From: Mesorhizobium sp. Root102
GTDB taxonomy: Bacteria > Pseudomonadota > Alphaproteobacteria > Rhizobiales > Rhizobiaceae
Length of the DNA: 64,000 nucleotides
Assembly (NCBI RefSeq): GCF_001425625.1
Contig: NZ_LMCP01000044.1
Location: 124,001-188,000 of the forward strand
Direction: 5' to 3'
Under the pieces are notes generated by a model, which was given only the letters and a program-made list of their open reading frames with translations, had not been told where the DNA came from and did not search any database. Within the stretch, counting starts at the first letter, position 1. The number at the start of each line of letters is the position of its first letter. Below, piece by piece: positions 16,900 through 26,157 of the stretch. A program made the position numbers and the translations under genes.

Positions 16900-17849
16900 G
16901 AGAATTTCATTCCTTTTTCGATCTTCGCCCCGCGCAGGAATTCCGATGCGGCAGCGGGCCTTCCGCCCGCCCGTTGAACTTCGACCAGTCTGATCGCGCC
17001 TACTCCACAAGCGACCGTCAGCCGGTCATCGAGAATTCCTCCCGACTCGCCCAAATCTTCCGAAGGCGACAGGCCTTGCGATAGCGTCGAGCGAAGCAGT
17101 TTCAGCCGCTCCGGGCGGCCGCCAATTCCTATCTCGGACCAAGCGCCGGGAAAGGGCGACAGGCCACGAATGGTATTGTGAACCTCGCTCGCCGAGCGAG
17201 TCCAGTCCACGCGCGTCTCGGATTTATCGATTTTTTTGGCGTAGGTCACCCCTTCCACCGCCTGGTCGGCAAATGTCAGGGTGTTCCTTTCCAGTCCCGC
17301 CAGCGCTTCCACCATCAGGGTCGCACCGACACTCATCAACCGATCATGCAGATCGCCGGCTGTCATATCGGGTTCGATGGCGCATTTTTCAACCAGTCCG
17401 ACCGGACCGGTGTCCAGACCCTCTTCCATGCGCATCACCATCATGCCGCTTTCCAGGTCACCGGCCATGATGGCGCGCTGGATGGGCGCGGCACCACGCC
17501 AGCGCGGCAGAAGCGATGCATGGCCGTTGATGCAGCCAAGCCGGGTTGCCTCCAGAACCGCCTTCGGCAGCAGCAGGCCATAGGCGACGACCACGGCGAC
17601 ATCAGCCTGCAGGCCACGGAACGCGGCCTGCTCCGCCTTGCCTTTGAGCGATACCGGGGTCCGCGTTTCGATGCCCAACCGCTCCGCCTCGCGCTGCACC
17701 GGTGACGGTGTCAGCTCCAGCCCGCGCCGTCCGGCGGCGCGCGGCGGCTGCGTATAGACGGCGGCGATGTCGTGTCCGGCCTCGGCAATCGCGCGCAACG
17801 TCGGCACCGAAAACTTCGGCGTGCCCATGAAGATGACGCGAAGGGGCAT
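16896..17849 (-). CDS. fmt: Methionyl-tRNA formyltransferase
   Basis: Fmt formylates initiator Met-tRNA using 10-formyl-THF. The 317-aa protein starts [16 protein letters not shown] and has the transformylase signature [19 protein letters not shown], with the catalytic His in that stretch and Asp in [13 protein letters not shown]. The C-terminal OB-like tRNA-binding domain follows from about 205. It lies 5 bases downstream of def, the standard pairing: Def later removes the formyl group that Fmt adds. Confidence 0.96.
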   Translation of the reverse strand: MPLRVIFMGTPKFSVPTLRAIAEAGHDIAAVYTQPPRAAGRRGLELTPSPVQREAERLGIETRTPVSLKGKAEQAAFRGLQADVAVVVAYGLLLPKAVLEATRLGCINGHASLLPRWRGAAPIQRAIMAGDLESGMMVMRMEEGLDTGPVGLVEKCAIEPDMTAGDLHDRLMSVGATLMVEALAGLERNTLTFADQAVEGVTYAKKIDKSETRVDWTRSASEVHNTIRGLSPFPGAWSEIGIGGRPERLKLLRSTLSQGLSPSEDLGESGGILDDRLTVACGVGAIRLVEVQRAGGRPAAASEFLRGAKIEKGMKFS

Positions 17850-17854
17850 GTCCC

Positions 17855-18385
17855 CTATCCCGCCAGCTTGCCCGGCGCCTTGTCCCTGGCGAGCTTCTTG
17901 AATTTCTTCACCACCATGTCGCGCTTCAGTTTCGAGATGTGGTCGATGAACAAGACACCATTGAGGTGGTCGATCTCATGCTGCAGGCAGGTCGCCATCA
18001 GGCCCTCGGCCTCCAGTTCCAGCAACTTGCCGTCGCGGTCGAGATACTTGACCCGCACGGAGGCCGGGCGTTCGACCTCGGCGTAATAGTCCGGGATCGA
18101 CAGGCAGCCTTCCTCATAGACGGAGCGCGCATCGGCGCTCTCCAGGATTTCCGGGTTGATGAAGACCTGCGGCGCCGGCGTCTCGTCTTCCTTGGCCAGA
18201 TCGATCACCAGCATGCGCAGCGGCTCGCCGACCTGGATTGCCGCCAGCCCGATGCCTGGTGCGTCATACATCGTCGCCAGCATGTCGTCGGCTAATTTGC
18301 GCAGGGGCGCGTCGACACGCTCCACCGGATTGGAAACCTGGCGCAGGATGGGGTCGGGAAGGATGATGAGCGGCTTGATCGGCAT
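17855..18385 (-). CDS. def: Peptide deformylase
   Basis: Def removes the formyl group from nascent proteins. The 176-aa protein has all three motifs: GIGLAAIQ at 44-51, EGCLS at 92-96 (metal ligand Cys94) and QHEIDH at 135-140 (His ligands and catalytic Glu). ATG 18385 gives the standard [13 protein letters not shown]-terminus; the frame extends 20 codons upstream without family similarity. It is the first gene of def-fmt-GNAT-truA and is divergent from rmuC. Confidence 0.96.
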   Translation of the reverse strand: MPIKPLIILPDPILRQVSNPVERVDAPLRKLADDMLATMYDAPGIGLAAIQVGEPLRMLVIDLAKEDETPAPQVFINPEILESADARSVYEEGCLSIPDYYAEVERPASVRVKYLDRDGKLLELEAEGLMATCLQHEIDHLNGVLFIDHISKLKRDMVVKKFKKLARDKAPGKLAG

Positions 18386-18488
18386 GGCGTTCCACCTAAG
18401 ACCTCCAGCGAAAAGCGTCAACCGTTGGGCTTGAGGCTCGTTCACGTTTTGATCTGTGCTATCAGGGCGAATCGTCTATGCTGTCCAC

Positions 18489-19760
18489 ATGAATGATCTG
18501 AGCACTATCCTTTCGGAGCCCGTCGCCCGGCTTGGCGCCACCACGATCACGCTCGGCCATGCGCTGGCCTTCGGCGCTTTGCTGTTTCTTGGCCTGTTCG
18601 TGGCGCTCGTGATCGCGCTGTGGCGGTCGGCCAAGGCGCGCGCTGTGGCGGCCGCGGAAGCCGCCGATCATGCCCGCGACGCCGAGGCACGGATGGCCGG
18701 CATTTTGCAATCGCAGGCCGAGATGCAGGGCCGCATGGGTGCCATCGCCGAGGTGTTCGGGGCGCGGCAGGCCGAGCTGACGCAGTCGATCGGCCAGCGC
18801 CTCGACGCCATGACCGGTCGTCTCGGCCAGACCATGACCGAGCAGACGAAATCGACGCATGAGAGCCTGGCCAAATTGCAGGAGCGGCTGGCGATCATCG
18901 ATGTCGCACAGGGCAACATCCAGTCGCTCGCCGGCCAAGTCGTGCAGCTGCAGGCGATCCTCTCCAACAAGCAGACGCGCGGCGCCTTCGGCCAGTCGCG
19001 CATGGAGGCGATTGTTGCCGACGGCCTGCCGCACGGCGCCTATGAATTTCAGGCGACGTTGTCGAACGGCAGCCGGCCCGATTGCCTGGTGAAGATGCCG
19101 AACGGAGCGCCGTCACTTGCTATCGACGCAAAATTCCCGCTGGAAGCCTGGAACGCCATTCGCGCCGCCGATGGCGCCGATCTGCAGAAGGTCGCCTCGC
19201 AGGCCTTCCGCCGCGACATCGAGATCCATGTCCGCGATATCTCGGAAAAATACCTGATCCAGGGCGAGACGCAGGACACCGCCTTCATGTTCGTGCCGTC
19301 GGAATCAGTGTTCGCCGAGATCCACGAGAATTTCGAGGCGATCGTCCACAAGGCGCATCGCGCCCGCGTCGTCATCGTCTCGCCATCGCTGCTGATGCTG
19401 TCGATCCAGGTCATCCAGGCGATCCTCAAGGACGCCCGCATGCGCGAACAGGCGCATCTGATCCAGGGCGAGGTCATCCGGCTGATGGAGGACGTTGCGC
19501 GTGTCGACGAGCGGGTGCGCAAACTGCAGGTCCATTTCGGCCAGTCGGCCAAGGACATCGATGACATCCTGGTCTCGACCTCGAAGGTCACCAAGCGCGG
19601 CCAGAAGATCGAGGCACTGGAGTTCGGCGCGCAGCCCGACGGCGACGCCGCCGCGGACGCAGCGTCGCGGGCTCCGGCGGCGCAGGTCGAGCCCGGCCCG
19701 CGCGTTGCCGATTCGAAAACCGGACAGCTCAGGCTGAGGGTCGTCGAAGGCGATGATTGA
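18489..19760 (+). CDS. rmuC: DNA recombination protein RmuC
   Basis: The 423-aa protein has an N-terminal membrane anchor (about 25-45, HALAFGALLFLGLFVALVIAL), a long Ala/Gln/Arg-rich coiled coil (50-170) and the RmuC nuclease-like domain with SRPDCLVKMPNG, LAIDAKFPLEAW and HVRDISEKYLIQGETQDTAF. RmuC limits inversions at short repeats in E. coli. ATG 18489 starts at MNDLSTIL. The C-terminal tail is Ala/Asp-rich. It is divergent from def. Confidence 0.93.
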   Translation: MNDLSTILSEPVARLGATTITLGHALAFGALLFLGLFVALVIALWRSAKARAVAAAEAADHARDAEARMAGILQSQAEMQGRMGAIAEVFGARQAELTQSIGQRLDAMTGRLGQTMTEQTKSTHESLAKLQERLAIIDVAQGNIQSLAGQVVQLQAILSNKQTRGAFGQSRMEAIVADGLPHGAYEFQATLSNGSRPDCLVKMPNGAPSLAIDAKFPLEAWNAIRAADGADLQKVASQAFRRDIEIHVRDISEKYLIQGETQDTAFMFVPSESVFAEIHENFEAIVHKAHRARVVIVSPSLLMLSIQVIQAILKDARMREQAHLIQGEVIRLMEDVARVDERVRKLQVHFGQSAKDIDDILVSTSKVTKRGQKIEALEFGAQPDGDAAADAASRAPAAQVEPGPRVADSKTGQLRLRVVEGDD

Positions 19761-19766
19761 GCCGCG

Positions 19767-20171
19767 CTACTGCTCCTCTACGGTGGTCATGCCCTGAAAT
19801 TCAGGCAGCCAGTGCAGCGCCGAGCGGTGCCATTTCTGTTGTGTCGGGATCAAATCCTCGCGTTGCCGCGCGGTACCCGCTCGAATTCCATAGACCTTGG
19901 GACCATCTCCGACCGACGTGGCGTAAAGGTGCGAACCGCACTCGGCGCAAAAGGCCTGGGCGCGCTTGGCGCCAGTGGATCCTGTCTTGATATAGACCTT
20001 CGGCGTGCCCTTGGTGATCCGGTAATGATCCTCGGGCGCCGGAACCGTCACGCGAAAAGCCGTACCGGTCAGTTGCTGGCAATCCGTGCAGTGGCAGACA
20101 TTCGTCTTTTCGGGATCGACCTCCGCCTCGTAGGTGATGGCGCCACAATGGCAGCCGCCGTCGATTTTCAT
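19767..20171 (-). CDS. GFA/CENP-V-type zinc protein
   Basis: The 134-aa protein has the zinc-binding pattern of the glutathione-dependent formaldehyde-activating (GFA) family: CHC at 7-9, CHCTDC at 26-31, and FCAECGSHLYA at about 83-93. The fold binds two structural or catalytic zinc ions. Members are often annotated as GFA proteins, though most have untested activity. It is convergent with rmuC, with stops 6 bases apart. Confidence 0.88.
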   Translation of the reverse strand: MKIDGGCHCGAITYEAEVDPEKTNVCHCTDCQQLTGTAFRVTVPAPEDHYRITKGTPKVYIKTGSTGAKRAQAFCAECGSHLYATSVGDGPKVYGIRAGTARQREDLIPTQQKWHRSALHWLPEFQGMTTVEEQ

Positions 20172-20237
20172 CTTCGCTCCTCCAAAGGCTCTTTAATCAA
20201 TCTTAGCGGGGCAAGACTGTGAGACAATGGCGCAGCG

Positions 20238-21203
20238 CTAGTCCAGAGCCGGATCGGATGCGGTGTCGATCAGCTTGCGCCGCTTCTCCCAGGTGCCTGA
20301 TGTCTGCGGCTTGACGAACAGCCGCGTGATCTGCGGCATCTCCTTTTTCAACTTAGCCTCCAGGCGCTCGACGCAGGCTTCGATCTCGGGCGCCGTCAGA
20401 CGATCCTCGAACTCGATGCTCAGGCCGGCGACGATCTCTGTCGGCCCCATATGGACGGTCAGGACGCCGTTCGCCCGCTGCACCGCCGGATCCTGCTGGG
20501 CGATCGCCAGGACCTGTCTCTGCACCTCGAGCGATGCCGGCTCGCCGATCAGCAGGCCCTTGCTTTCGCGTGCCAGGAAGATCGCCGTTGCGCCAAGGAT
20601 CAGCCCAATGCCGATCGAGGCGGCGCCGTCGAGCTCGGGTATCTCCAGCAGCTCCGCCGCCAGTATGCCGGCGAAAGCGACGATCAGGCCGAGCAGGGCC
20701 GCACTGTCCTCGAACAGTACGGTGTAGACGCTCGGATCCTTGCTCGATTGCACGGCTTGCAGCCAGCCCTCCTTGCCCTTCTGCTGGCGAAACGCCTTCA
20801 GCGCCACCCACCACGAACTGCCTTCGAACAGGAAGGAAAGACCCAGAACGATGTAGGTCACCTCAGCGTTGGCGACCGGCTCCGGCGCCATGATATGGAC
20901 CACGCCTTCGTAGAACGACACGCCCGCCCCAAGCGCGAAGACGAGGAGTGCGACGATGAAACTCCAGAAATACAGCTCGCGGGCGTGCCCGAGCGGATGC
21001 GTGCGGTCTGCCGGGCGGGCGGCGCGGTGCATGCCGTAGAGCAGAAGGCCGCCATTGCCGGTATCGACCAGCGAGTGCACGCCTTCCGACAGCATTGCCG
21101 AACTGCCGGTGAAGAAGGCGGCGCCGAACTTGGTCAGCGCGATGGCGAGATTGCCGGCGAGTGCGGCGTAGATGACTTTCTTTGAGCCGCCATGCCCGGC
21201 CAT
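20238..21203 (-). CDS. Cation diffusion facilitator transporter
   Basis: The 321-aa protein is a CDF (ZnT/YiiP-type) metal/proton antiporter: six membrane segments, the TM2 motif HSLVDTGN at about 43-50 carrying a metal-site Asp, and a C-terminal cytosolic domain (about 210-300) with VLTVHMGPTEI. It should export Zn2+, Mn2+, Fe2+ or a similar ion. The usual N-terminal histidine-rich loop is not evident. ATG 21203 (MAGHGGSKKV) starts at the conserved part; the frame extends 19 codons upstream. Confidence 0.88.
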   Translation of the reverse strand: MAGHGGSKKVIYAALAGNLAIALTKFGAAFFTGSSAMLSEGVHSLVDTGNGGLLLYGMHRAARPADRTHPLGHARELYFWSFIVALLVFALGAGVSFYEGVVHIMAPEPVANAEVTYIVLGLSFLFEGSSWWVALKAFRQQKGKEGWLQAVQSSKDPSVYTVLFEDSAALLGLIVAFAGILAAELLEIPELDGAASIGIGLILGATAIFLARESKGLLIGEPASLEVQRQVLAIAQQDPAVQRANGVLTVHMGPTEIVAGLSIEFEDRLTAPEIEACVERLEAKLKKEMPQITRLFVKPQTSGTWEKRRKLIDTASDPALD

Positions 21204-21343
21204 CGTATAGTCCCCGTTCGAGGCACCCAGTCTAACGACCAGACCGCCGAAGCTCCACAAACAACGCGCGAGTAGCCCGATCGTTCAAGACGGCGGCTGC
21301 CAAAGAGGTCGCCGGCCAAAGACCGGCGGGCAGGAGACGGCGA

Positions 21344-22153
21344 CTATTCGACGATCTCTTCAGTCCACACCTTGAAGCCGGCGAGCGTGCCCGGCCCGAA
21401 AATATGGGTCAGCGGCACGTCGGCGGCGTCGCGGCCGGAGGCGATCAGGATGCGGCCGATGCGCGGCGCGTTGTTGCGCGGGTCGAAGACATGCCAGCGG
21501 CCGCCGAGATAGACCTCCATCCAGGCGCAGAAATCCATGCTCGCCCACGGCTTCGGCATGCCGATGTCGCTGATGTAGCCGGTGCAGTAGCGCGTCGGGA
21601 TGTTGAGTGCCCGGCAGAAGGTGACTGCGAGATGCGCGTAGTCGCGGCAAACACCGCTCTGTTCGCGATAGGCTTCCGCCGCAGTGCGCGTCGGCCGCGC
21701 ATTGCCGTAATTGAAGACGATATGGTTGTGGACGAAGTCGCAGACCGCCTGCACGCGTGGAATTCCGAGCGGCGTATGCCCAAATAGCCGCCACGCTTCG
21801 CTGGCCAGAAGATCGCTCTCGCAGAAACGACTGGGCAGCAGGAACAGCAGCGTGTCCGCCGGCAGGTCACGCACCTCGTGCTGCCAGGCCATCAGGTCGC
21901 CCATCTCGAAGGTGCCGGGATCGCGGATCACTGCATCAGTGCCGAAGGTGAAACGCCCGGGCGGCGCGACGAACCGGTTGCACCAGTTGCCGAAACTGTC
22001 GCGATAGCTTTCGATCGGCACCGGCGGGTTGGAGGTCAGGAAATCCGGCCGCTCGAGATCGGAGGCACGCGAATAGTGCACATTCAGCATCGCGATGAGC
22101 GGCGTTTCCTGAGGAAAGTCGAAGCTCATCTCGCAGCCGATGTGGATTCGCAT
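21344..22153 (-). CDS. Transglutaminase-like (cysteine protease fold) protein
   Basis: The 269-aa protein has a transglutaminase-like core with Cys169 (EQSGVCRDYAHLA), His221 and Asp224 (GGRWHVFDPRNN) as the Cys-His-Asp triad. The N-terminal ~90 residues form a beta domain (MRIHIGCEMSFDF) seen in the bacterial transglutaminase-N family. These proteins are thought to be peptidases or amide hydrolases. There is no signal peptide. ATG 22153 starts at the beta domain. Confidence 0.85.
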   Translation of the reverse strand: MRIHIGCEMSFDFPQETPLIAMLNVHYSRASDLERPDFLTSNPPVPIESYRDSFGNWCNRFVAPPGRFTFGTDAVIRDPGTFEMGDLMAWQHEVRDLPADTLLFLLPSRFCESDLLASEAWRLFGHTPLGIPRVQAVCDFVHNHIVFNYGNARPTRTAAEAYREQSGVCRDYAHLAVTFCRALNIPTRYCTGYISDIGMPKPWASMDFCAWMEVYLGGRWHVFDPRNNAPRIGRILIASGRDAADVPLTHIFGPGTLAGFKVWTEEIVE

Positions 22154-22364
22154 TGTCGTCCTGACGGCCTGCCTGACGATCACCCGGCGAAGGCACGGGT
22201 TGATGCCGCAGTGCGAAGACAACCATGGCACGGACCGCCATGGTTTACGAGCAAATTAGAAACCGGTTGAAAGCGAGCCGCTGACGGCGGCAGCAGTCGC
22301 TAACCCCTTGCAGTCGGGCGGTTCTCTTGTTTCACTTCGCTTCCCACATTAGGAGGAACGAATC

Positions 22365-22490
22365 ATGGCTAAAGGTGCGATGAAGGCAGGCAAGGAAGCC
22401 CGCAAGCCGAAGAAGGATGCCAAGAAGCCGGTCCCGGCTCCGGCCCTGAAGGCCCCGCCGGTCAAGGCGATGAAGCTCAAGGACAAGTAA
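22365..22490 (+). CDS. 41-aa lysine-rich small protein
   Basis: ATG 22365 follows a textbook AGGAGG and the frame closes at TAA 22488-22490. The 41-residue product (MAKGAMKAGKEARKPKKDAK at the start) has 13 lysines and 8 prolines, with 3 acidic residues, and no hydrophobic segment. It looks like the tiny Lys/Pro/Ala-rich proteins found across rhizobia that start MAKG. A nucleic-acid-binding or disordered role is possible. A perfect 16-bp hairpin follows the stop by 25 bases, which makes this a complete single-gene unit. Confidence 0.75.
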   Translation: MAKGAMKAGKEARKPKKDAKKPVPAPALKAPPVKAMKLKDK

Positions 22491-22515
22491 GTCCGGTCCA
22501 TCCGCTTCGGAATAG

Positions 22516-22550
22516 AACAGCGACCGGCAACGGTGTTGCCGGTCGCTGTT
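22516..22550 (+). terminator. Perfect 16-bp hairpin after the lysine-rich gene
   Basis: AACAGCGACCGGCAAC (22516-22531) and GTTGCCGGTCGCTGTT (22535-22550) form a perfect 16-bp stem with the 3-base loop GGT. The arm ends in TT and no longer T-run follows. It separates the small lysine-rich gene from the sugE leader and is a strong transcription terminator candidate. Confidence 0.75.
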
Positions 22551-22582
22551 GATCGAGCGCCCGAAATTCCTATGTTGGCGTG

Positions 22583-22629
22583 GCGGGGACGATCTCGCGC
22601 CTCCCCAAAAATCCGGACGGGACGACCCG
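22583..22629 (+). promoter_or_regulatory. Candidate guanidine-II riboswitch (mini-ykkC) upstream of sugE
   Basis: Two short hairpins each present the loop ACGA. Hairpin 1 (22583-22598) is GCGGGG-ACGA-UCUCGC, a 6-bp stem with two G-U pairs. Hairpin 2 (22618-22629) is CGGG-ACGA-CCCG. The linker is 19 bases. Known mini-ykkC (guanidine-II) riboswitches consist of two stem-loops with ACGR loops joined by a short linker, and they often control SMR-family guanidinium exporters. Here the next gene is sugE. The distance from hairpin 2 to the start codon is 69 bases, longer than in many members, and an extra hairpin lies between. Confidence 0.72.
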
Positions 22630-22649
22630 CCATTGTTTGATTGATCGTC

Positions 22650-22675
22650 GGACTCCGAAAATCACTTTTCGGTCC
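22650..22675 (+). promoter_or_regulatory. Extra hairpin in the sugE leader
   Basis: CCGAAAA (22655-22661) and TTTTCGG (22666-22672) form a perfect 7-bp stem with loop TCAC, extended by GGA/TCC across a small bulge. It stands between the ACGA hairpins and the ribosome site GGAG (22687-22690). It could form part of the expression platform, for example by changing access to the ribosome site; this is inference. Confidence 0.45.
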
Positions 22676-22698
22676 GGTGCTCTGATGGAGCGTTGTCG

Positions 22699-23013
22699 AT
22701 GTCGTGGATTCTTCTCTTTTTTGCCGGCCTGTTCGAGATCGGCTGGGCAATCGGCCTCAAATACACCGATGGCTTCTCGAAGCTGGTGCCGACCGTGCTG
22801 ACCGTTGCCTCGATGGTCGTCAGCCTTGCTCTGCTTGGCCTGGCGCTGAAGGCGCTGCCGGTCGGCACCGCCTATGCGGTGTGGACCGGCATCGGTACCG
22901 TCGGGACGGCACTGCTCGGCATCTGGCTGCTCGGCGAGCCAGCCACCGCGATCAGGCTGGCCTGCATCGCGCTCATCGTCTGCGGCATCATGGGGCTGAA
23001 GTTCGCCGCCTGA
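22699..23013 (+). CDS. sugE: SMR-family guanidinium exporter (SugE/Gdx)
   Basis: The 104-aa protein has four membrane helices and the SMR signature Glu13 in [19 protein letters not shown]. The pattern [15 protein letters not shown] and [16 protein letters not shown] is that of the SugE/Gdx subgroup, which exports guanidinium in exchange for protons, rather than EmrE multidrug exporters. ATG 22699 has GGAG eight bases upstream. A likely guanidine-II riboswitch lies in the leader, so expression should rise with guanidine. The gene appears to be monocistronic. Confidence 0.93.
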   Translation: MSWILLFFAGLFEIGWAIGLKYTDGFSKLVPTVLTVASMVVSLALLGLALKALPVGTAYAVWTGIGTVGTALLGIWLLGEPATAIRLACIALIVCGIMGLKFAA

Positions 23014-23093
23014 GCATAGCGGCGGGCAAACACGTTCAGGGCCGCTGTGAGGCGACCCTGATTCTCGAAGCAGATTGCTTCGTAGCCTTGAGG

Positions 23094-23528
23094 CTAGCGG
23101 GCGGAGAAGCCCGGAGGCGTCCTGCCGGTGCGCTGCTTGCGCGCTGCATAACGCGCATCGCGCTTGGCCTTGCGTTCGGCTTCGTCGGCCAGAAAACGGG
23201 CGATGCGCTCGTTCTCTTCGGATTCCCGAATCTTGGCCTCAGCCTGTGCAGCTTCCTCGGCGGCGATACGTGCCGCCTCGGCTGCCGCCTCGCGCTCGGC
23301 CTTCTCAACCGCTTCGCGTGCCAGCTTTTCCTGCTTCAGCCGGGCCTTTTCGGCCTCGCGGATTTCGCGAGCCGCGAGGATCGCCTTGCGTTCGGCCTGC
23401 CGCGCCAGCACTGCGGGATCATCCGCCGCCGGCTTTGCCTTGAAGCGCTCGAGGAGCGCCTTCTTTGCCTCGTTTGCGGCGTTGCGCCGCTCGAAAACGT
23501 CTTTTTCCCTATAGATAGCCAAGTCCAC
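23094..23528 (-). CDS. DUF6481-type coiled-coil protein
   Basis: The 144-aa protein is almost entirely charged helix: Ala, Glu, Lys and Arg make up most of it, with long stretches such as AEREAAAEAARIAAEEAAQ. The start YREKDVFERRNAANEAKKA and the basic tail KRDARYAARKQRTGR fit the DUF6481 family of alphaproteobacteria. No membrane segment is present. A structural or RNA-associated role is possible, but the function is not known. Confidence 0.75.
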   Translation of the reverse strand: MDLAIYREKDVFERRNAANEAKKALLERFKAKPAADDPAVLARQAERKAILAAREIREAEKARLKQEKLAREAVEKAEREAAAEAARIAAEEAAQAEAKIRESEENERIARFLADEAERKAKRDARYAARKQRTGRTPPGFSAR

Positions 23529-23742
23529 TTCCCTGAAGTCAATTCGCGACGCTTACATACGCGCGAAAATCGAGAGTTCAAGCGCCAAAACGGCATGGCA
23601 GCCATGAAATTGTTGGCTGTTGCAGCCGGGAGACGCCTTTTCGGCGAAAACCGACATGCACTGTTCACCGTCCGCCCCTCTGGCGGCGCGGCTGGCGGAT
23701 GGCTACCTCTAGCCGCAAAACCCAACATCAGGATGACATCAA

Positions 23743-24804
23743 ATGGAACTCGGTCTCTACACCTTCGCCGACGTCAGCCCGCAGCCGGGCCCCGGCGCCA
23801 TCGGCCCGCATGAGCGGCTGCGCAACCTGATCGAGGAGATCGAACTGGCCGACCAGGTCGGCCTTGACGTCTTCGGCCTTGGCGAGCACCACCGGCCCGA
23901 TTATGCCGCCTCGGCACCGGTCGTGGCCCTGGCTGCGGCCGCCGAGCGCTCGAAGCGCATCAAGCTGACCAGCGCGGTCACCGTTCTGTCCTCCGACGAC
24001 CCGGTGCGTGTGTTCCAGCAATTTGCCACGCTCGACCTTCTGTCGGGCGGCCGTGCCGAGATCATGGCCGGGCGTGGCTCGTTCATCGAATCCTTTCCGC
24101 TGTTCGGCTACAACCTCGAGGACTATGACGAGCTGTTCGCCGAAAAGCTCGATCTGCTGCTTGCCATCCGCGATAGCGTGAAGGTCACCTGGTCCGGCAA
24201 TCTGCGTGCGCCGATCAACGATCGCGGCGTGTATCCCCGGCCCTTCCAGGACAGGCTACCGGTCTGGATCGCCATAGGTGGTACGCCGCAATCCGCCGCC
24301 CGCGCGGGCGCGCTCGGCCTGCCGCTGGCGCTCGCCATCATCGGCGGCGAGCCGGCGCGCTTCGCGCCGCTGTTCGATCTCTATCGTGAGGCCGCCCAGC
24401 GCGCCGGCAACGATCCGGCTGATCTCGCCACCAGCATCAACGTGCACGGCTTCGTCGCCGAGACGACCGAGCAGGCGGCCGACGATTTCTACGGCCCGCA
24501 GGCGGAAGTGATGAACCGCATCGGCCGCGAGCGCGGCTGGGGTCCGACATCGCGGGCGCATTTCGATCAATCGTGTGGCTCCAATGGCGCCTTGTTCGTC
24601 GGCAGTCCCGAGCTGGTGGCCGAGAAGATCGTCGCCCAGCACAAGATCTTCGGCAATGACCGCTTCCTGCTGCAGATGGCGATCGGCATCATGCCGCATG
24701 CCAAGATCATGAAGGCGATCGAACTCTACGGCACCAGGGTGGCGCCGATCGTGCGCAAGGAAACGGCCAAGGCCGCGCCGGCGCTGGCAGCGTCCGTCGC
24801 CTGA
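23743..24804 (+). CDS. LLM-class flavin-dependent oxidoreductase
   Basis: The 353-aa protein has the luciferase-like monooxygenase TIM barrel: [49 protein letters not shown] and [20 protein letters not shown] are typical blocks. Members use FMNH2 or F420 to oxidise a range of substrates (alkanesulfonates, aldehydes, nitriles and others). The substrate is unknown. A paralogue of the same superfamily (26158-27159) lies on the other side of the AI-2E-type transporter. Confidence 0.9.
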   Translation: MELGLYTFADVSPQPGPGAIGPHERLRNLIEEIELADQVGLDVFGLGEHHRPDYAASAPVVALAAAAERSKRIKLTSAVTVLSSDDPVRVFQQFATLDLLSGGRAEIMAGRGSFIESFPLFGYNLEDYDELFAEKLDLLLAIRDSVKVTWSGNLRAPINDRGVYPRPFQDRLPVWIAIGGTPQSAARAGALGLPLALAIIGGEPARFAPLFDLYREAAQRAGNDPADLATSINVHGFVAETTEQAADDFYGPQAEVMNRIGRERGWGPTSRAHFDQSCGSNGALFVGSPELVAEKIVAQHKIFGNDRFLLQMAIGIMPHAKIMKAIELYGTRVAPIVRKETAKAAPALAASVA

Positions 24805-24916
24805 GCCAACGGCAAGGCCTGCGGGCGCGGGGCCTTGCCAGCTAACGGAACCTTGAAGCCACGCCAGCGTTTTCGGTCGACGGATTGCACCAATTGCGGT
24901 GCGCCGTTGAGGGACC

Positions 24917-26089
24917 ATGATGAAGGCCGACCCCGCCGCTTTGGGCGCAGACGTTGCCGAGGTTGAAGACGCGCGCGTCGCGGCTCGCGCCGACACGCAT
25001 CTGATGCGTTCACTGCTCATCGGCATCTTCCTGTTCATGGCCATCTACGCGCTCTACTTTGCCCGCGCTTTCTTCATGCCGGTCATCCTGGCTTTCCTGC
25101 TGGCTCTGACGCTGACGCCCATCGTTCGGCTGCTGCGCAAGCACGGCATCCCCGAAGTGATTTCGGCGACCCTTCTCGTGCTGTTGTCGATCTGCATCCT
25201 TGCCAGCGCCGGCTACCTGCTCAGCGGCCCGATCATCGAGCTCATCAACAACACCTCGTCGATCGGCCAGCAGCTCACTGAACGGCTGGCGCAATTGCGG
25301 CGACCTTTCGAGAAGATCATGCAGATCTCGCACCAGGTCGAGCAGCTGACCCAGACGTCGCAGGAGCCGGGCATCCAGAAGGTGGCGGTGGCGCAGTCCG
25401 GCATGATGTCGGCGGCGGCCAGCAACATCCTGTCGGGGGGAACAAGCCTCACCATCATCTTCGTGTTGTCGCTATTCCTGCTCGCGTCCGGCACGATGTT
25501 CTATGAAAAGATCATCCAGTCCTTCGCCCGTCTCAGCGATAAGAAGCGGGCGCTGCGCGTCGTCTATGACGTGGAACGCGAAATCTCGCACTATCTGCTC
25601 ACCGTCACCATCATCAATGCCGGTCTCGGCGCCGTCATTGGCCTCGGCCTGTGGGCACTCGGCATGCCCAACCCGATGGTCTGGGGCGTCGCTGCCGCCC
25701 TGCTCAATTTCCTGCCCTATGTCGGGGCGCTGTTGACCATCGTGCTTGTCGCGGTCATGGCGCTGATCAGCTTCGACACAATCTCCTACGCGCTCTTGGC
25801 GCCGGCCTTCGTGCTGTTGTGCGACATCGTCGAAGGCCAGTTCGTCACACCGATGGTGGTCGGTAGGCGCCTCGAGATCAACGCCGTGGCGATCTTCATC
25901 GCCATCGCCTTCTGGTCATGGCTGTGGGGCTTCGTCGGCGCGCTGATGGCGGTGCCTCTGCTGGTTGTCATCAAGGTGTTCTGCGATCACTTCGATGGGC
26001 TGCGCCACGTCGGCAATTTTCTCGCCGCGCAGCAGACGACCGTCGTCGAGGAGGACGACAGCGCCGACACCGAACCCGCGAAAGGCTGA
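24917..26089 (+). CDS. AI-2E family transporter
   Basis: The 390-aa protein has the AI-2E/YdiK/TqsA layout: N-terminal helices (about 30-80), a helical-bundle middle region with GPIIELINNTSSIGQQLTERL, and four or five helices at the C-terminal end including GLGAVIGLGLWALGMPNPMV and GFVGALMAVPLLVVIKVF. It lies in the inner membrane. Some members release autoinducer-2, others act as Na+/H+ antiporters or permeases; the substrate is open. It stands between two LLM-type oxidoreductase genes on the same strand. Confidence 0.9.
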   Translation: MMKADPAALGADVAEVEDARVAARADTHLMRSLLIGIFLFMAIYALYFARAFFMPVILAFLLALTLTPIVRLLRKHGIPEVISATLLVLLSICILASAGYLLSGPIIELINNTSSIGQQLTERLAQLRRPFEKIMQISHQVEQLTQTSQEPGIQKVAVAQSGMMSAAASNILSGGTSLTIIFVLSLFLLASGTMFYEKIIQSFARLSDKKRALRVVYDVEREISHYLLTVTIINAGLGAVIGLGLWALGMPNPMVWGVAAALLNFLPYVGALLTIVLVAVMALISFDTISYALLAPAFVLLCDIVEGQFVTPMVVGRRLEINAVAIFIAIAFWSWLWGFVGALMAVPLLVVIKVFCDHFDGLRHVGNFLAAQQTTVVEEDDSADTEPAKG

Positions 26090-26157
26090 TCAATATTTTT
26101 GAATTTGCGGCGTCGCCGGGCGCGTCCTACATGCGATCCTGACACAGGATACCCCTC

